A stretch of DNA of 64,000 nt from an uncultured Lachnospiraceae bacterium (GTDB taxonomy: Bacteria; Bacillota; Clostridia; Lachnospirales; Lachnospiraceae). Location of the stretch: assembly GCA_910579805.1 (NCBI GenBank), contig CAJTWM010000015.1:1-64000 (forward strand). The letters are read 5' to 3'. Shown here piece by piece: positions 9,138 to 16,988 of the stretch; within the stretch, counting starts at the first letter, position 1, and each line of letters begins with the position of its first letter. The notes under the pieces are model-generated. The model saw only the letters and a program-made list of their open reading frames with translations, did no database searches and was not told the origin of the DNA. The position numbers were made by a program, and so were the translations under genes.

Positions 9138-9214
9138 GAATCGTGAAGGAAGAGGGGAAGGCATTTGCGCACTGCTTGTCATAAACCCGCGCGGTGTGCG
9201 GAAATAAAAATAAT

Positions 9215-9277
9215 GTGAAATTAAAAATTTCCCGATCCTGATTTGAATGCCCGCTGAAGCGGGCAGATAGGAGTTAG
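9215..9277 (+). repeat. Hairpin/Shine-Dalgarno intergenic repeat, copy A
   Basis: Hairpin 2: GTGAAATT / AATTTCCC (9215-9233, one mismatch). Then GATCCTGATTTGAAT, then hairpin 1: GCCCGC-TGAA-GCGGGC (9249-9264), then AGAT and AGGAG (9269-9273). It lies in the 3' untranslated region of the lipoprotein pair, directly before the terminator. See the finding on this repeat family. Confidence 0.8.
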
Positions 9278-9287
9278 GGTAAAAAAC

Positions 9288-9344
9288 ATAATATGCGGCA
9301 TAGAAAGCAGGAAAATATTGCTTTCTATGCCGTATTATTTTTAG
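9288..9344 (+). terminator. Strong terminator after the lipoprotein pair
   Basis: GGCATAGAAAGCA pairs perfectly with TGCTTTCTATGCC, flanked by ATAATA/TATTAT that extend the stem, followed by TTTTTAG. From here to 9634 (about 290 bp) I see no gene, only AT-rich sequence. Confidence 0.88.
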
Positions 9345-9634
9345 TGTGAAAAGGAAAGAGTTGACAGATATTTTAGCGAAAATGTACAGGAAATCGGGGA
9401 AAATTCGATGGCGGCCGGGAAATTATTTTATTTTGGGTATCGCCTTATCGGATAAAGGTGTTTAGACTTATCGTTAAGATTGTTTTTTGGCTCTGTTTAT
9501 GGAAAAGAGAGCAGGACATAAAAAAGTGAAAATATGACGGAAGACGGTTGCATAAAGAAAGGGCATCGCTGCAGAGAGCAGGGAGGCTTGGAGAAAGCAG
9601 TAATAACGGCGCATAGGATTAGGAGGAGAATAGG

Positions 9635-9742
9635 ATGCATGAGAAAAAGGGGAAAGAAAAAATAATGGAATTCCCGGCGACTGAACGGATGTCAGGCGCC
9701 GGGATTTTTTATGTGGAAATTTTCAAATTGACTTCAAGATAA
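9635..9742 (+). CDS. Possible 35-residue leader peptide overlapping a terminator
   Basis: AGGAGGAGAATAGG is an excellent ribosome site 5 bases or so before an ATG at 9635; the frame encodes 35 residues (MHEKKGKEKIMEF...) and stops at 9740-9742. A strong intrinsic terminator (CCCGGCG...CGCCGGG, then ATTTTTT) lies inside the frame. The arrangement looks like translation-dependent attenuation of the gene starting at 9946, but the distance to that gene (~200 bp) is long. The peptide has no recognisable family; it may be fortuitous. Confidence 0.35.
   Translation: MHEKKGKEKIMEFPATERMSGAGIFYVEIFKLTSR
9673..9711 (+). terminator. Intrinsic terminator inside the leader ORF
   Basis: CCCGGCG-A-CTGA, loop ACGGATG, TCAG-G-CGCCGGG, then ATTTTTT. 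Eleven paired bases make this one of the strongest terminators in the window, yet no annotated gene ends just before it. It either ends a short RNA started upstream or regulates the ligase fusion gene downstream. Confidence 0.8.
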
Positions 9743-9777
9743 TCCAAATTTATAATGAAAACAATCGGGCATATAAC

Positions 9778-9850
9778 GTGAAATTGAAAATTAAAAATTT
9801 CCCGATCCTGATTTGTACGCCTGCGAAGCAGGCAGATGGGAGTTAAAGTG
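9778..9850 (+). repeat. Hairpin/Shine-Dalgarno intergenic repeat, copy B
   Basis: Hairpin 2 arms GTGAAATT and AATTTCCC (9778-9803), then GATCCTGATTTGTAC, hairpin 1 GCCTGC-GAA-GCAGGC (9819-9833), AGAT and GGGAG (9838-9842), then TTAAAGTGAAA. Compared with copy A the fourth stem pair has changed from C-G to T-A on both arms. It lies ~100 bp before the ligase fusion gene. Confidence 0.8.
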
Positions 9851-9945
9851 AAAGTTCAAGGCGGATATTTTAATGAATGAAAACAGGAGATACGGTAAAG
9901 ATTATGATTAAATAAGTGACGGAATTTGCGGGAACAGGAGTCGGT

Positions 9946-12639
9946 ATGATCGGAACAAGTAAAGAGGTAAAAAATGTAAGTAATAAAAATGGAAGTCCCA
10001 AAAGCGGGGAAGAAAAAAGGACGGCAGAAAGAAATATTGAAAAAATAGTCCGTTATTTTCAAAGCGGGGAGAAATGCGGCGGCTGCATGAAAGCGGGTGT
10101 GGAAATTGAGCATTTTGTTCTTGACGGCGACGGAAATTCCATCCATTATGAAGAATTGGTGCATATGATGGAAAAAATGAGGACGAAAGAAGATACGCCT
10201 TACTATGAGGAGGGGCATTTGCTCGGGTTTTATAACGACGATTTTTCCGTTACATTAGAACCGGCCGCTCAGCTTGAAATCAGTATAGCGCCCAAACTTG
10301 CCATTGAAGAGATCGAGACGGTTTATAAGTCCTTCCGGGCAAAGGCGGAGGCCTTTCTGCAAGACAAGGGATTTCATCTGGTAAATCAGGGATATCATCC
10401 TTTTCAAAAGGCGGAAAATTTGAAGTTGATCCCTAAAAAAAGATATGAGTATATGGACCGCTACTTTGAAAGAACGGGAACAATGGGAAAAAACATGATG
10501 CGGGCTACGGCGTCGGTGCAGGTATCCATTGACTATACGGACGAGGCGGATTTTGTGGAAAAATATAGGCTGGCCTGCGTCCTGTCACCGGTTTTTGCGC
10601 TGATCACGGATAACAGTCCGGTATTTGAGGGAAAAAAAGCCAGAAAGGGAATGGTGAGGACCGTTGTCTGGCAGAATACGGATCCTGTACGGTGCGGGGT
10701 CTTCCCGAAAACTTTTTCGGGGGATTTCGGGTATCGGGCTTATGCGGAATATTTGTATGAGAACCCGCCGATCCTTGTAATAAACGGCGAGGGCGGTGCA
10801 GTATATACGGGAGATAAAAAAGCTGCGGAGATCTATCGCAGCCGGGAAATGACACAGCAGGAAGTGGAGCATTTAATTTCCATGTATTTTCCCGACGTAA
10901 GGCTGAAAAATTATATCGAGCTGCGGGCAGGCGACAGCATGGAGCTTTCCTGTGCGCTTTCCTATGCCGTGCTGGTAAAAACTCTTTTTTATACGGAGAA
11001 GATACGGAAAGAATTGTGCCGTTTCTTTGGTAAAGTGACCTGTGAAGATATCGAAGCCGCTAAGCGTTCACTTGTTGACTATGGAAGTCAAGGAATGGCT
11101 TACGGAAGGACCGTGGAACAGATCATGGAAAAATTAGTTTCGGAAATCAAAAAGTATCCTACGCCGGAAGTAGAACGGTACTGCATATGTCTGTTGGAAA
11201 AGATGGAAGGATATACAAAACGGCAGAATGAGACGAAAGGGCAAGAAGGACGGGAGAAAGAAGATATGCAGACGGAGTTTACCAAAAACGGAAAAGGGCT
11301 GGAAGAAATAAACAGAGAATATATGGCGTGTTTAGCGCAGGACCGGAGTGCGGATTTTGCATCTGCAAAGAATGCGCTTTCTTATATACAAAATTCTACC
11401 GCCAAATATCATGGGAGATGCGTGAGGACTTTGTATATTCCTAAGATTTTTACGGATCGTGATATCCGGTTATTTGAAAGCGCGGTCACAAGGCTTTACG
11501 GGATTTTCGACAAAGTGATACAACACTATTGCGAAGACGGGGAATATCGGAGATTATTCGGTTTTGAAAAGAAATTGGAAGAGCTGATCCTTCGGGAGAA
11601 AAAATATAAAAGCAATATTCCAATCGCGAGAATTGATATTTTCTATAATGAAGCTACGGGCGGATTTCAATTTTGCGAGTTCAATACGGACGGAACCAGC
11701 GCTATGAATGAAGACAGGGAGTTGAATAAGGCGGTCAGGCTGACAAAGGCATACGGGATCTTTGCCCAAAAATATGAGATTTCTACCTTTGAACTGTTCG
11801 ATACATGGGTAGAAGAATTTCTTGAAATTTATAAGGAGTTTGCCGGAAATACGGGAAAGAATCCGGTTCCCAAAGTAGCTATCGTGGATTTTATGGAAAA
11901 CGCTACGGAACAGGAATTTCAGATCTTTAAAGAACGGTTTGAAGCGAGGGGAGTTTCGGTGCATATTTGTGAGATCAGAGAATTAACTTATCGGGACAAT
12001 ACACTCTATGATAAAGAAGGTATGGAAATAGACGCCATTTACCGCCGGGCCGTGACCAGCGATATTATGAAGCATTATGATGAAGTAGCGGACTTTATAC
12101 AGGCGGTAAAAGAAGAAGCCGTCTGTCTGGTGGGAGAATTTAGAACGCAGATCGTCCATAATAAGATCCTGTTTAAAATTTTGCATGATGAAATGACGCA
12201 GACATTTTTAACGGAAGAAGAGAAAGAATATGTAAGGGAACATGTGCCTTTTACGGGAAATCTGGAGCGGGGGAAATTTAATTATCAGGAAGTGCTGGAG
12301 AATAAAGACAGATGGATCATCAAACCGGAAGACTCTTACGGTTCCAAAGGAGTGTATGCCGGAGTGGAATACGGGCCGGAGGAATGGAAAGGGAAAGTGG
12401 ACGGCGCTGTCGGGAATCACTATCTGCTGCAGGAATTTTGCCGTCCTTTTGAGACGCCTAATATCGACCTGATGCAGAGCGAAGATGCTAAAGTCGCATA
12501 TTACAGTAACCTGACGGGAATGTTCGTGTACAACGGAAAATTTAAGGGGATCTATTCCAGAATCTCCCAAAGCGAGATCATTTCTACCCAGTATAGCGAA
12601 ATGGCGCTGCCGACTATTGTGGTCAATGTGAAAGAGTAA
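9946..12639 (+). CDS. Fusion of GCS2-type glutamate-cysteine ligase with a second ATP-grasp-like ligase
   Basis: 897 residues from the ATG at 9946, which has AGGAG five bases upstream; a GTG at 9916 has none. Residues ~30-425 match glutamate-cysteine ligases of the GCS2 group (motif GVEIEHFVL, FSVTLEPAAQLEIS, RATASVQVSIDY, IELRAGDS). After a charged linker, ~455-897 resemble the glutathionylspermidine-synthase / circularly permuted ATP-grasp kind of ligase (ARIDIFYN, FCEFNTDGTSAMNED, WIIKPEDSYGSKGVYAG, YLLQEFC). This differs from the known GshF fusion, whose second half is a D-Ala-D-Ala-ligase-type ATP-grasp. The likely product is gamma-Glu-Cys joined to a third partner: glutathione or another low-molecular thiol. 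The substrate of the second half is unknown. Confidence 0.68.
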   Translation: MIGTSKEVKNVSNKNGSPKSGEEKRTAERNIEKIVRYFQSGEKCGGCMKAGVEIEHFVLDGDGNSIHYEELVHMMEKMRTKEDTPYYEEGHLLGFYNDDFSVTLEPAAQLEISIAPKLAIEEIETVYKSFRAKAEAFLQDKGFHLVNQGYHPFQKAENLKLIPKKRYEYMDRYFERTGTMGKNMMRATASVQVSIDYTDEADFVEKYRLACVLSPVFALITDNSPVFEGKKARKGMVRTVVWQNTDPVRCGVFPKTFSGDFGYRAYAEYLYENPPILVINGEGGAVYTGDKKAAEIYRSREMTQQEVEHLISMYFPDVRLKNYIELRAGDSMELSCALSYAVLVKTLFYTEKIRKELCRFFGKVTCEDIEAAKRSLVDYGSQGMAYGRTVEQIMEKLVSEIKKYPTPEVERYCICLLEKMEGYTKRQNETKGQEGREKEDMQTEFTKNGKGLEEINREYMACLAQDRSADFASAKNALSYIQNSTAKYHGRCVRTLYIPKIFTDRDIRLFESAVTRLYGIFDKVIQHYCEDGEYRRLFGFEKKLEELILREKKYKSNIPIARIDIFYNEATGGFQFCEFNTDGTSAMNEDRELNKAVRLTKAYGIFAQKYEISTFELFDTWVEEFLEIYKEFAGNTGKNPVPKVAIVDFMENATEQEFQIFKERFEARGVSVHICEIRELTYRDNTLYDKEGMEIDAIYRRAVTSDIMKHYDEVADFIQAVKEEAVCLVGEFRTQIVHNKILFKILHDEMTQTFLTEEEKEYVREHVPFTGNLERGKFNYQEVLENKDRWIIKPEDSYGSKGVYAGVEYGPEEWKGKVDGAVGNHYLLQEFCRPFETPNIDLMQSEDAKVAYYSNLTGMFVYNGKFKGIYSRISQSEIISTQYSEMALPTIVVNVKE

Positions 12640-12650
12640 GGGGCAGCAGC

Positions 12651-12669
12651 CTGCGAGTTTTCGCATTTT
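12651..12669 (+). terminator. Weak terminator after the ligase fusion gene
   Basis: TGCGA-GTTT-TCGCA followed by TTTTT. The stem is only five bases, so read-through is likely. Confidence 0.45.
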
Positions 12670-12792
12670 TCTATTTATTTACAGATAGTTCATGCATTTG
12701 CGCCGAAAGGGTGGTATACTAAATAGGGATTGCCATGCCAGCGGGCAAGAAAATAAGTATAGTAACTGATTTCAGGAAAGGAATGAAATGAT

Positions 12793-13344
12793 ATGAGCGA
12801 GGTATGTATGTTTTTCGGCACAGGTTATGAAGAGGTAGAAGCGCTTGCGGTAATAGACATCCTGCGCCGGGGAGGTGTAGACGTCGATATGGTGTCCGTT
12901 ACGGGGGAAAAAGGGGTGACAAGCTCTCATAAGGTTACGATAGAGACGGATTGTTTATTGGAAGAAGTGGATTTTGACCGGACGCAAATGATATTGCTGC
13001 CGGGGGGAATGCCGGGTACGACAAATTTAGAAAATTGTGAACTGCTGATGGAACAGCTTGACAGATTTTACGAGCAGAAAAAAGCGATTGGCGCGATCTG
13101 CGCCGCACCCAGCATTTTAGGGCACAGAGGAATGCTGAAAGGAAGAAATGCCTGTTGTTATCCGACTTTTGAAAGCCATCTGGAGGGCGCATTGGTGAGT
13201 AAAAATCCTTGCGAAGTTTCAGATTTTATTATTACGTCGAGAGGAATGGGATGCGCCGTTGATTTTGGACTTGCAGTACTTTCTTATCTGCGGGGGCAGG
13301 AAGCGGCAGATAAGATAGCCGAGGCGATCGTATATAACAGATAA
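12793..13344 (+). CDS. DJ-1/PfpI family protein
   Basis: 183 residues, normal for the family. It begins with the strand-loop FGTGYEEVEAL and keeps the nucleophile elbow with the reactive cysteine in GAICAAPSILG, preceded by LLPGGMPG. Members of this branch (YajL/DJ-1/ThiJ) act in oxidative or carbonyl stress; whether this one is a deglycase, a chaperone or something else cannot be read from sequence. It follows the thiol-ligase fusion by 150 bp and precedes repeat copy C. An extended -10 (TGGTATACT, 12712-12720) may serve it. A thiol/oxidative-stress theme for this neighbourhood is inference. Confidence 0.85.
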   Translation: MSEVCMFFGTGYEEVEALAVIDILRRGGVDVDMVSVTGEKGVTSSHKVTIETDCLLEEVDFDRTQMILLPGGMPGTTNLENCELLMEQLDRFYEQKKAIGAICAAPSILGHRGMLKGRNACCYPTFESHLEGALVSKNPCEVSDFIITSRGMGCAVDFGLAVLSYLRGQEAADKIAEAIVYNR

Positions 13345-13352
13345 AGAAATGC

Positions 13353-13445
13353 GCCTGCTAAAGCAGGCATACGGGAGTTAACGTGAAATATAAAAATTTC
13401 ACGATCCTGATATAAACGCCTGCTAAAGCGGGCAGATAGGAGTTT
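13353..13445 (+). repeat. Hairpin/Shine-Dalgarno intergenic repeat, copy C (complete unit)
   Basis: The fullest example: hairpin 1 GCCTGC-TAAA-GCAGGC (13353-13368), CATAC, GGGAG (13373-13377), hairpin 2 GTGAAAT...ATTTCAC (13383-13402), GATCCTGATATAAAC, a second hairpin 1 GCCTGC-TAAA-GCGGGC (13418-13433), AGAT, AGGAG (13438-13442). It fills the gap between the DJ-1 gene and the CBS gene. Confidence 0.85.
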
Positions 13446-13466
13446 CAGGAGAAAGGTTCGGGTTTT

Positions 13467-13871
13467 ATGAATATATTGTTTTTTTTAACGCCGAAAAGTA
13501 CAGTCGCTTACCTATATGACAGCGATACGGTAAGACAGGCTCTTGAAAAAATGGAGAATCACCGCTACAGTGCGGTTCCGCTCATTTCAAGGAAAACCGG
13601 CGAATACATAGGAACGGTAACGGAAGGGGATCTGCTTTGGGAGATCAAGAGCAGATATGATCTGAATCTAAAGGAGGCAGAGGAGATTCCCATAGGAGAA
13701 GTCCGGCGTAACAGGGATAATTTGCCAGTAAGTGCAGAAGCTAATATGGAAGACTTACTGAGTAAGGTCATGAATCAGAATTTTGTTCCCGTAACGGACG
13801 GTATGAACCGGTTCATAGGAATCATCACCAGACGGGAGGTCATCTCTTATCTGTTAAGTAAAAAGCTGTAA
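13467..13871 (+). CDS. Small two-CBS-domain protein
   Basis: 134 residues forming one CBS pair: first domain ~12-65 (DTVRQALEKMENHRYSAVPLISRKTGEYIG), second ~80-132 (SAEANMEDLLSKVMNQNFVPVTD, FIGIITRREVISYL). CBS pairs bind adenine nucleotides and usually regulate an enzyme or channel; here the pair stands alone. AGGAGAAAGG lies before the ATG, just downstream of repeat copy C. Its cellular partner is unknown; the Na/Pi symporter 250 bp downstream is a possible but unproven one. Confidence 0.82.
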   Translation: MNILFFLTPKSTVAYLYDSDTVRQALEKMENHRYSAVPLISRKTGEYIGTVTEGDLLWEIKSRYDLNLKEAEEIPIGEVRRNRDNLPVSAEANMEDLLSKVMNQNFVPVTDGMNRFIGIITRREVISYLLSKKL

Positions 13872-13876
13872 ACCGC

Positions 13877-13965
13877 CAAACAATCTGTCATTGCAGTATC
13901 ATAAGCGCAGCGTTCTTCACTGATTGTTTGTGCCATTTATGGCACTGACGCCGTAAGCGGTATGG
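13877..13965 (+). repeat. Inverted repeat and variant hairpin repeat (copy C')
   Basis: CAAACAATC (13877-13885) and GATTGTTTG (13922-13930) form an inverted repeat with a 36-base loop. Directly after comes GTGCCAT-TT-ATGGCAC (13930-13945) and TGACGCCGTAAGCGGTATGG, followed by CGGGAAGTG. The 35-base block from 13930 recurs almost unchanged at 63966-64000, and its CGGGAAG tail resembles the GGGAG part of the hairpin/Shine-Dalgarno repeats. Confidence 0.7.
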
Positions 13966-14012
13966 CGGGAAGTGTAAAAAAGAACGGGAAAATACAGCGG
14001 CAGAAAGCGGGC

Positions 14013-14108
14013 ATGGGATCTTGTCATGCCGATGAAAAAAATACAACAGGCTTTTTTGAAGAGATCATTGATTTTTATGAAAAGCTCATTGCAGAAAAAT
14101 CATTTTGA
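14013..14108 (+). CDS. Possible 31-residue small protein upstream of the Na/Pi symporter gene
   Basis: ATG at 14013, stop at 14106-14108, 17 bp before the symporter ATG. The product is 31 residues, with an acidic amphipathic tail (TGFFEEIIDFYEKLIAEK) of ordinary protein composition. The ribosome site (AAAGCGGGC) is poor. No family recognised. It could be a leader peptide that couples translation to the symporter, or chance. Confidence 0.3.
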   Translation: MGSCHADEKNTTGFFEEIIDFYEKLIAEKSF

Positions 14109-14125
14109 AACGGAGAACGGGAAGA

Positions 14126-15898
14126 ATGGATATATTCAATATATTGACGATGGTAGGCGGTCTGGCGCTGTTCTTATACGGAATGCACGTTATGGGCGAA
14201 GGATTATCGAAAGCGTCGGGAGGGCGGCTGGAGCGCATCTTGGAAAATCTTACCTCCAACCCTGTCAAAGCGGTGCTGCTGGGAGCCGGAGTGACGGCGG
14301 TGATCCAGTCATCATCGGCAACGACCGTAATGGTGGTCGGTTTTGTCAACTCGGGGATTATGAAATTATCACAGGCAATCGGCATCATCATGGGAGCCAA
14401 TGTGGGTACGACGGTTACTTCATGGATACTTAGCCTTGCAGGACTGGAAGGCAACAGTATTTTTATAAAACTTTTAAAACCGATGTCTTTTACCCCGATT
14501 TTGGCAATCATAGGCGTGAGTTTTATTATGTTCTCGAAAAGCGAGAGGAAAAAAGATATTGGTACGATTCTGATCGGATTTGCCGTGCTGATGTTCGGTA
14601 TGGACACGATGAGCAACGCCGTAAAGCCGCTTGCGGACGTGCCGGAATTCACAAAGATCCTTACGATGTTTTCCAATCCGATACTGGGAATGATCGCAGG
14701 GGCGATCCTGACGGCCGTTATTCAAAGTTCTTCGGCATCCGTAGGTATTTTACAGGCATTGTGCGTGACCGGATCAATTACCTTTTCTTCCGCCCTTCCT
14801 ATTATAATGGGGCAGAATATCGGAACCTGTATTACGGCGCTGCTCTCTTCCGTAGGGGCAAACAAAAATGCAAAGCGGGCGGCAGTCGTACATTTGTATT
14901 TTAACTTGATCGGGACGATCGTATTTATGTGCGTTGTTTATCTGCTGAACGGGATTCTGGACTTTACGTTTTGGACGCGCGCCACCAATCCGGCGGACAT
15001 TGCCGTTATCCATAGTATTTTTAATATCACCGCTACATTATTGCTTCTGCCCTTTTCATCGGTTTTGGAAAAACTGGCGTATATTACCATTCCGGAAGTA
15101 CGCCGTGCGGAGGAGGAGCAGGAAATACAAGGTACGGCGGTGCATAAGCTGGATGTCCGTTTTCTTGATATGCCCGGACTGGCGACAAGCCAGTGCCGCG
15201 ATGTGACCAATCAGATGGCGTACGCGGCAAGGGACGCGCTTTTTCTGGCGCTGGACCTGATTGATAAATTTGACGAAGAAAAAGCGGAGATGGTACAAAA
15301 ATTGGAAAACGACGTGGACGACTATGAAGACGAGTTAGGCACTTATATGGTCAGACTGAGCAGCAGGCATCTTTCGGAAAAGGACAGTCAGACGTTATCG
15401 CTGCTGCTCCATAATATAGGAGATTTTGAACGGATATCCGACCATGCCTTGAATATTATGCAGGCATGTCAGGAAATGAATAAGAAAGAACTGAAATTTT
15501 CTTCTAAGGCAACGGAAGAGCTGGCCGTGTTCATACAGGCAGTCAGGGATATCGTAAACGCTTCGATCAAAGTCTTCGAGGAAGTGGATTGCGAACTGGC
15601 AACGCACGTTGAGCCGTTGGAAGAAGTGATTGATCATTTGAATGCGGAAGTGAAAAAGCGTCATATCAAAAGACTCAGGAAAGGAAAATGTACGATCGAA
15701 ATGGGATTTATCCTTTCGGATATCACTACAAGCTTTGAACGTATCTCCGACCACTGCTCCAACATTGCAGTCAGCGTAATGCAGATCAGGGAGGACAATT
15801 TCGAGACCCACGAATACCTCAATTCGTTAAAAGATAAAGATAACGAGGCTTTCACGATGGAATACGAGCATATAAAGAAACGCTACGAACTTCCGTAA
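14126..15898 (+). CDS. Na/Pi cotransporter family protein with PhoU-like C-terminal domain
   Basis: 590 residues from the ATG at 14126 (CGGAG upstream); a TTG at 14105 is less likely. The membrane half (~1-320) has two inverted Na/Pi cotransporter repeats, each with the hallmark QSSS (VIQSSSATTVMVVGF near 50, VIQSSSASVGILQA near 200). The C-terminal ~350-580 is a helical PhoU-like domain (ERISDHALNIMQ and FERISDHCSNIAV). The family imports phosphate with sodium; the PhoU-like part may sense or gate. Single gene, followed by a ~200-bp gap before the SASP gene. Confidence 0.92.
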   Translation: MDIFNILTMVGGLALFLYGMHVMGEGLSKASGGRLERILENLTSNPVKAVLLGAGVTAVIQSSSATTVMVVGFVNSGIMKLSQAIGIIMGANVGTTVTSWILSLAGLEGNSIFIKLLKPMSFTPILAIIGVSFIMFSKSERKKDIGTILIGFAVLMFGMDTMSNAVKPLADVPEFTKILTMFSNPILGMIAGAILTAVIQSSSASVGILQALCVTGSITFSSALPIIMGQNIGTCITALLSSVGANKNAKRAAVVHLYFNLIGTIVFMCVVYLLNGILDFTFWTRATNPADIAVIHSIFNITATLLLLPFSSVLEKLAYITIPEVRRAEEEQEIQGTAVHKLDVRFLDMPGLATSQCRDVTNQMAYAARDALFLALDLIDKFDEEKAEMVQKLENDVDDYEDELGTYMVRLSSRHLSEKDSQTLSLLLHNIGDFERISDHALNIMQACQEMNKKELKFSSKATEELAVFIQAVRDIVNASIKVFEEVDCELATHVEPLEEVIDHLNAEVKKRHIKRLRKGKCTIEMGFILSDITTSFERISDHCSNIAVSVMQIREDNFETHEYLNSLKDKDNEAFTMEYEHIKKRYELP

Positions 15899-16020
15899 AA
15901 AAGAAAAACTTACCATTATAATTCTTTTCATTTGGCTAATAATAAAAACAAGATAAGCGAGAACAAAACACTTAAATCGGAAGCATTCTTCTTAAGGGCT
16001 TAGGTAATCAAACCAACCGG

Positions 16021-16045
16021 GATAAGTGGACGTTCGACACTTATC
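16021..16045 (+). other. Hairpin in the SASP leader
   Basis: GATAAGTG and CACTTATC form a perfect 8-bp stem around GACGTTCGA, 50 bases before the SASP start codon. There is no T-run, so it is not a terminator; an mRNA-stability or translation role is possible. The rest of 15899-16096 shows no gene. Confidence 0.6.
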
Positions 16046-16096
16046 TTGGAAATAGATGAAAAGCCAGAACAAAATTTTTATGGAGGTGAATTAGAA

Positions 16097-16309
16097 ATGG
16101 CAAGTGGAAGCAGAGCAAATAGAGTAGAAGTGCCTGAAGCAAAAGCAGCTATGGATCGTTTTAAGACTGAGGTAGCGTCTGAATTAGGCGTAAACTTAAA
16201 AGAAGGTTACAACGGCGACTTAACGTCCAAAGAGGCTGGTTCTATCGGCGGCGAGATGGTTCGTAGAATGATCAAAAAGCAGGAAGAACAGATGAAAGGC
16301 TCTAACTAA
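16097..16309 (+). CDS. Alpha/beta-type small acid-soluble spore protein
   Basis: 70 residues from the ATG at 16097, placed 7 bases after GGAGGTGA; a longer frame from 16046 has no ribosome site. The sequence has both family hallmarks: an N-terminal half with AKAAMDRFKTEVASELGV and a C-terminal half with GDLTSKEAGSIGGEMVRRMI. The ELGV/EAGS boundary includes the site cut by the GPR germination protease in the family. Such proteins coat spore DNA and protect it from UV and heat. Forespore (sigma-G) control is expected. A single gene ending in a strong terminator. Confidence 0.95.
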   Translation: MASGSRANRVEVPEAKAAMDRFKTEVASELGVNLKEGYNGDLTSKEAGSIGGEMVRRMIKKQEEQMKGSN

Positions 16310-16330
16310 TAAAAGGATAGAGTAAGCGAA

Positions 16331-16362
16331 AGAGAACCGCAGGTTTGCGGTTCTCTTTTTTT
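16331..16362 (+). terminator. Terminator of the SASP gene
   Basis: AGAGAACCGC pairs perfectly with GCGGTTCTCT, followed by TTTTTTT. Confidence 0.92.
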
Positions 16363-16492
16363 GAGTCCGTTTTTTTGGACAGATAAAATGCTACCTTTAA
16401 ATTATTCAAGGAAATCATTCAAAATAAATTCCATGAATGATACCGATTGCTGTATCGGTAACGGATAAAGAGGAAAGGAAGTATGATAAATT

Positions 16493-16888
16493 ATGACGTG
16501 TATGGAGAAAAAATTTTGGGCGGCCGTATGTTTACTCATATGTGTGACTGGACTATTTACGGGAAAAACGCTGGTGAGCGAAGCCGGATCCGGACAAAGG
16601 ACGGAAAGGGAGCTTTACCGCCAAATGGAAAAGGATTATCTGAGAGAGACGGGATTCGTCTTGGAAGAAGCGGGATTTGCCAATAGCGGCATGAACCTGA
16701 CGAAGATCGTCGACGGAGAGGGAAAACGTACTTATTTTATGAAGATACATAACGGCAGGATCAATGCCCTGAGCGGGGAGGAAAAGGAAAAACTGATGAT
16801 CAGACTCAAAAGCGTAAGTTTTGCAGACGGACAGTGCGAATTTTATCATGAATTTATTTCAACAGACAGCGCATCCGCTGAAAATTGA
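16493..16888 (+). CDS. Hypothetical exported protein
   Basis: 131 residues. A short charged start (EKK) and a hydrophobic stretch (residues 8-25) form a signal peptide; there is no lipobox, so it is either secreted or anchored. The mature part has no motif that I recognise; it has a conserved-looking core (KIVDGEGKRTYFMKIHNGRI, and SFADGQCEFYHEF). An AAGGAAG ribosome site lies 11 bases before the ATG. An overlapping frame from 16483 sits closer to that site but encodes an unlikely 67-residue product, so I chose the longer frame. Confidence 0.6.
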   Translation: MTCMEKKFWAAVCLLICVTGLFTGKTLVSEAGSGQRTERELYRQMEKDYLRETGFVLEEAGFANSGMNLTKIVDGEGKRTYFMKIHNGRINALSGEEKEKLMIRLKSVSFADGQCEFYHEFISTDSASAEN

Positions 16889-16988
16889 TACGGAAAACCG
16901 GATAAGCGGATGAAGGATCGGATGGGGCATGGAAGAAGAAAGGGAAAAAGAATGGCAGACGGACTAAAAATGGAAAAGTAAGTAAAGA

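Noticed and set aside
9859..9912. ATTTTAATGAATGAAAACAG near 9870 resembles the coding end of the solute-binding lipoproteins
   Set aside because: The likeness (YMNENR region) is under 30 bases with no upstream homology; too short to claim a third decayed paralogue.
13353..13445. Reading the hairpin repeats as ordinary intrinsic terminators
   Set aside because: No T-run follows any of the hairpins; they are followed by GGGAG or AGGAG and often by a start codon.
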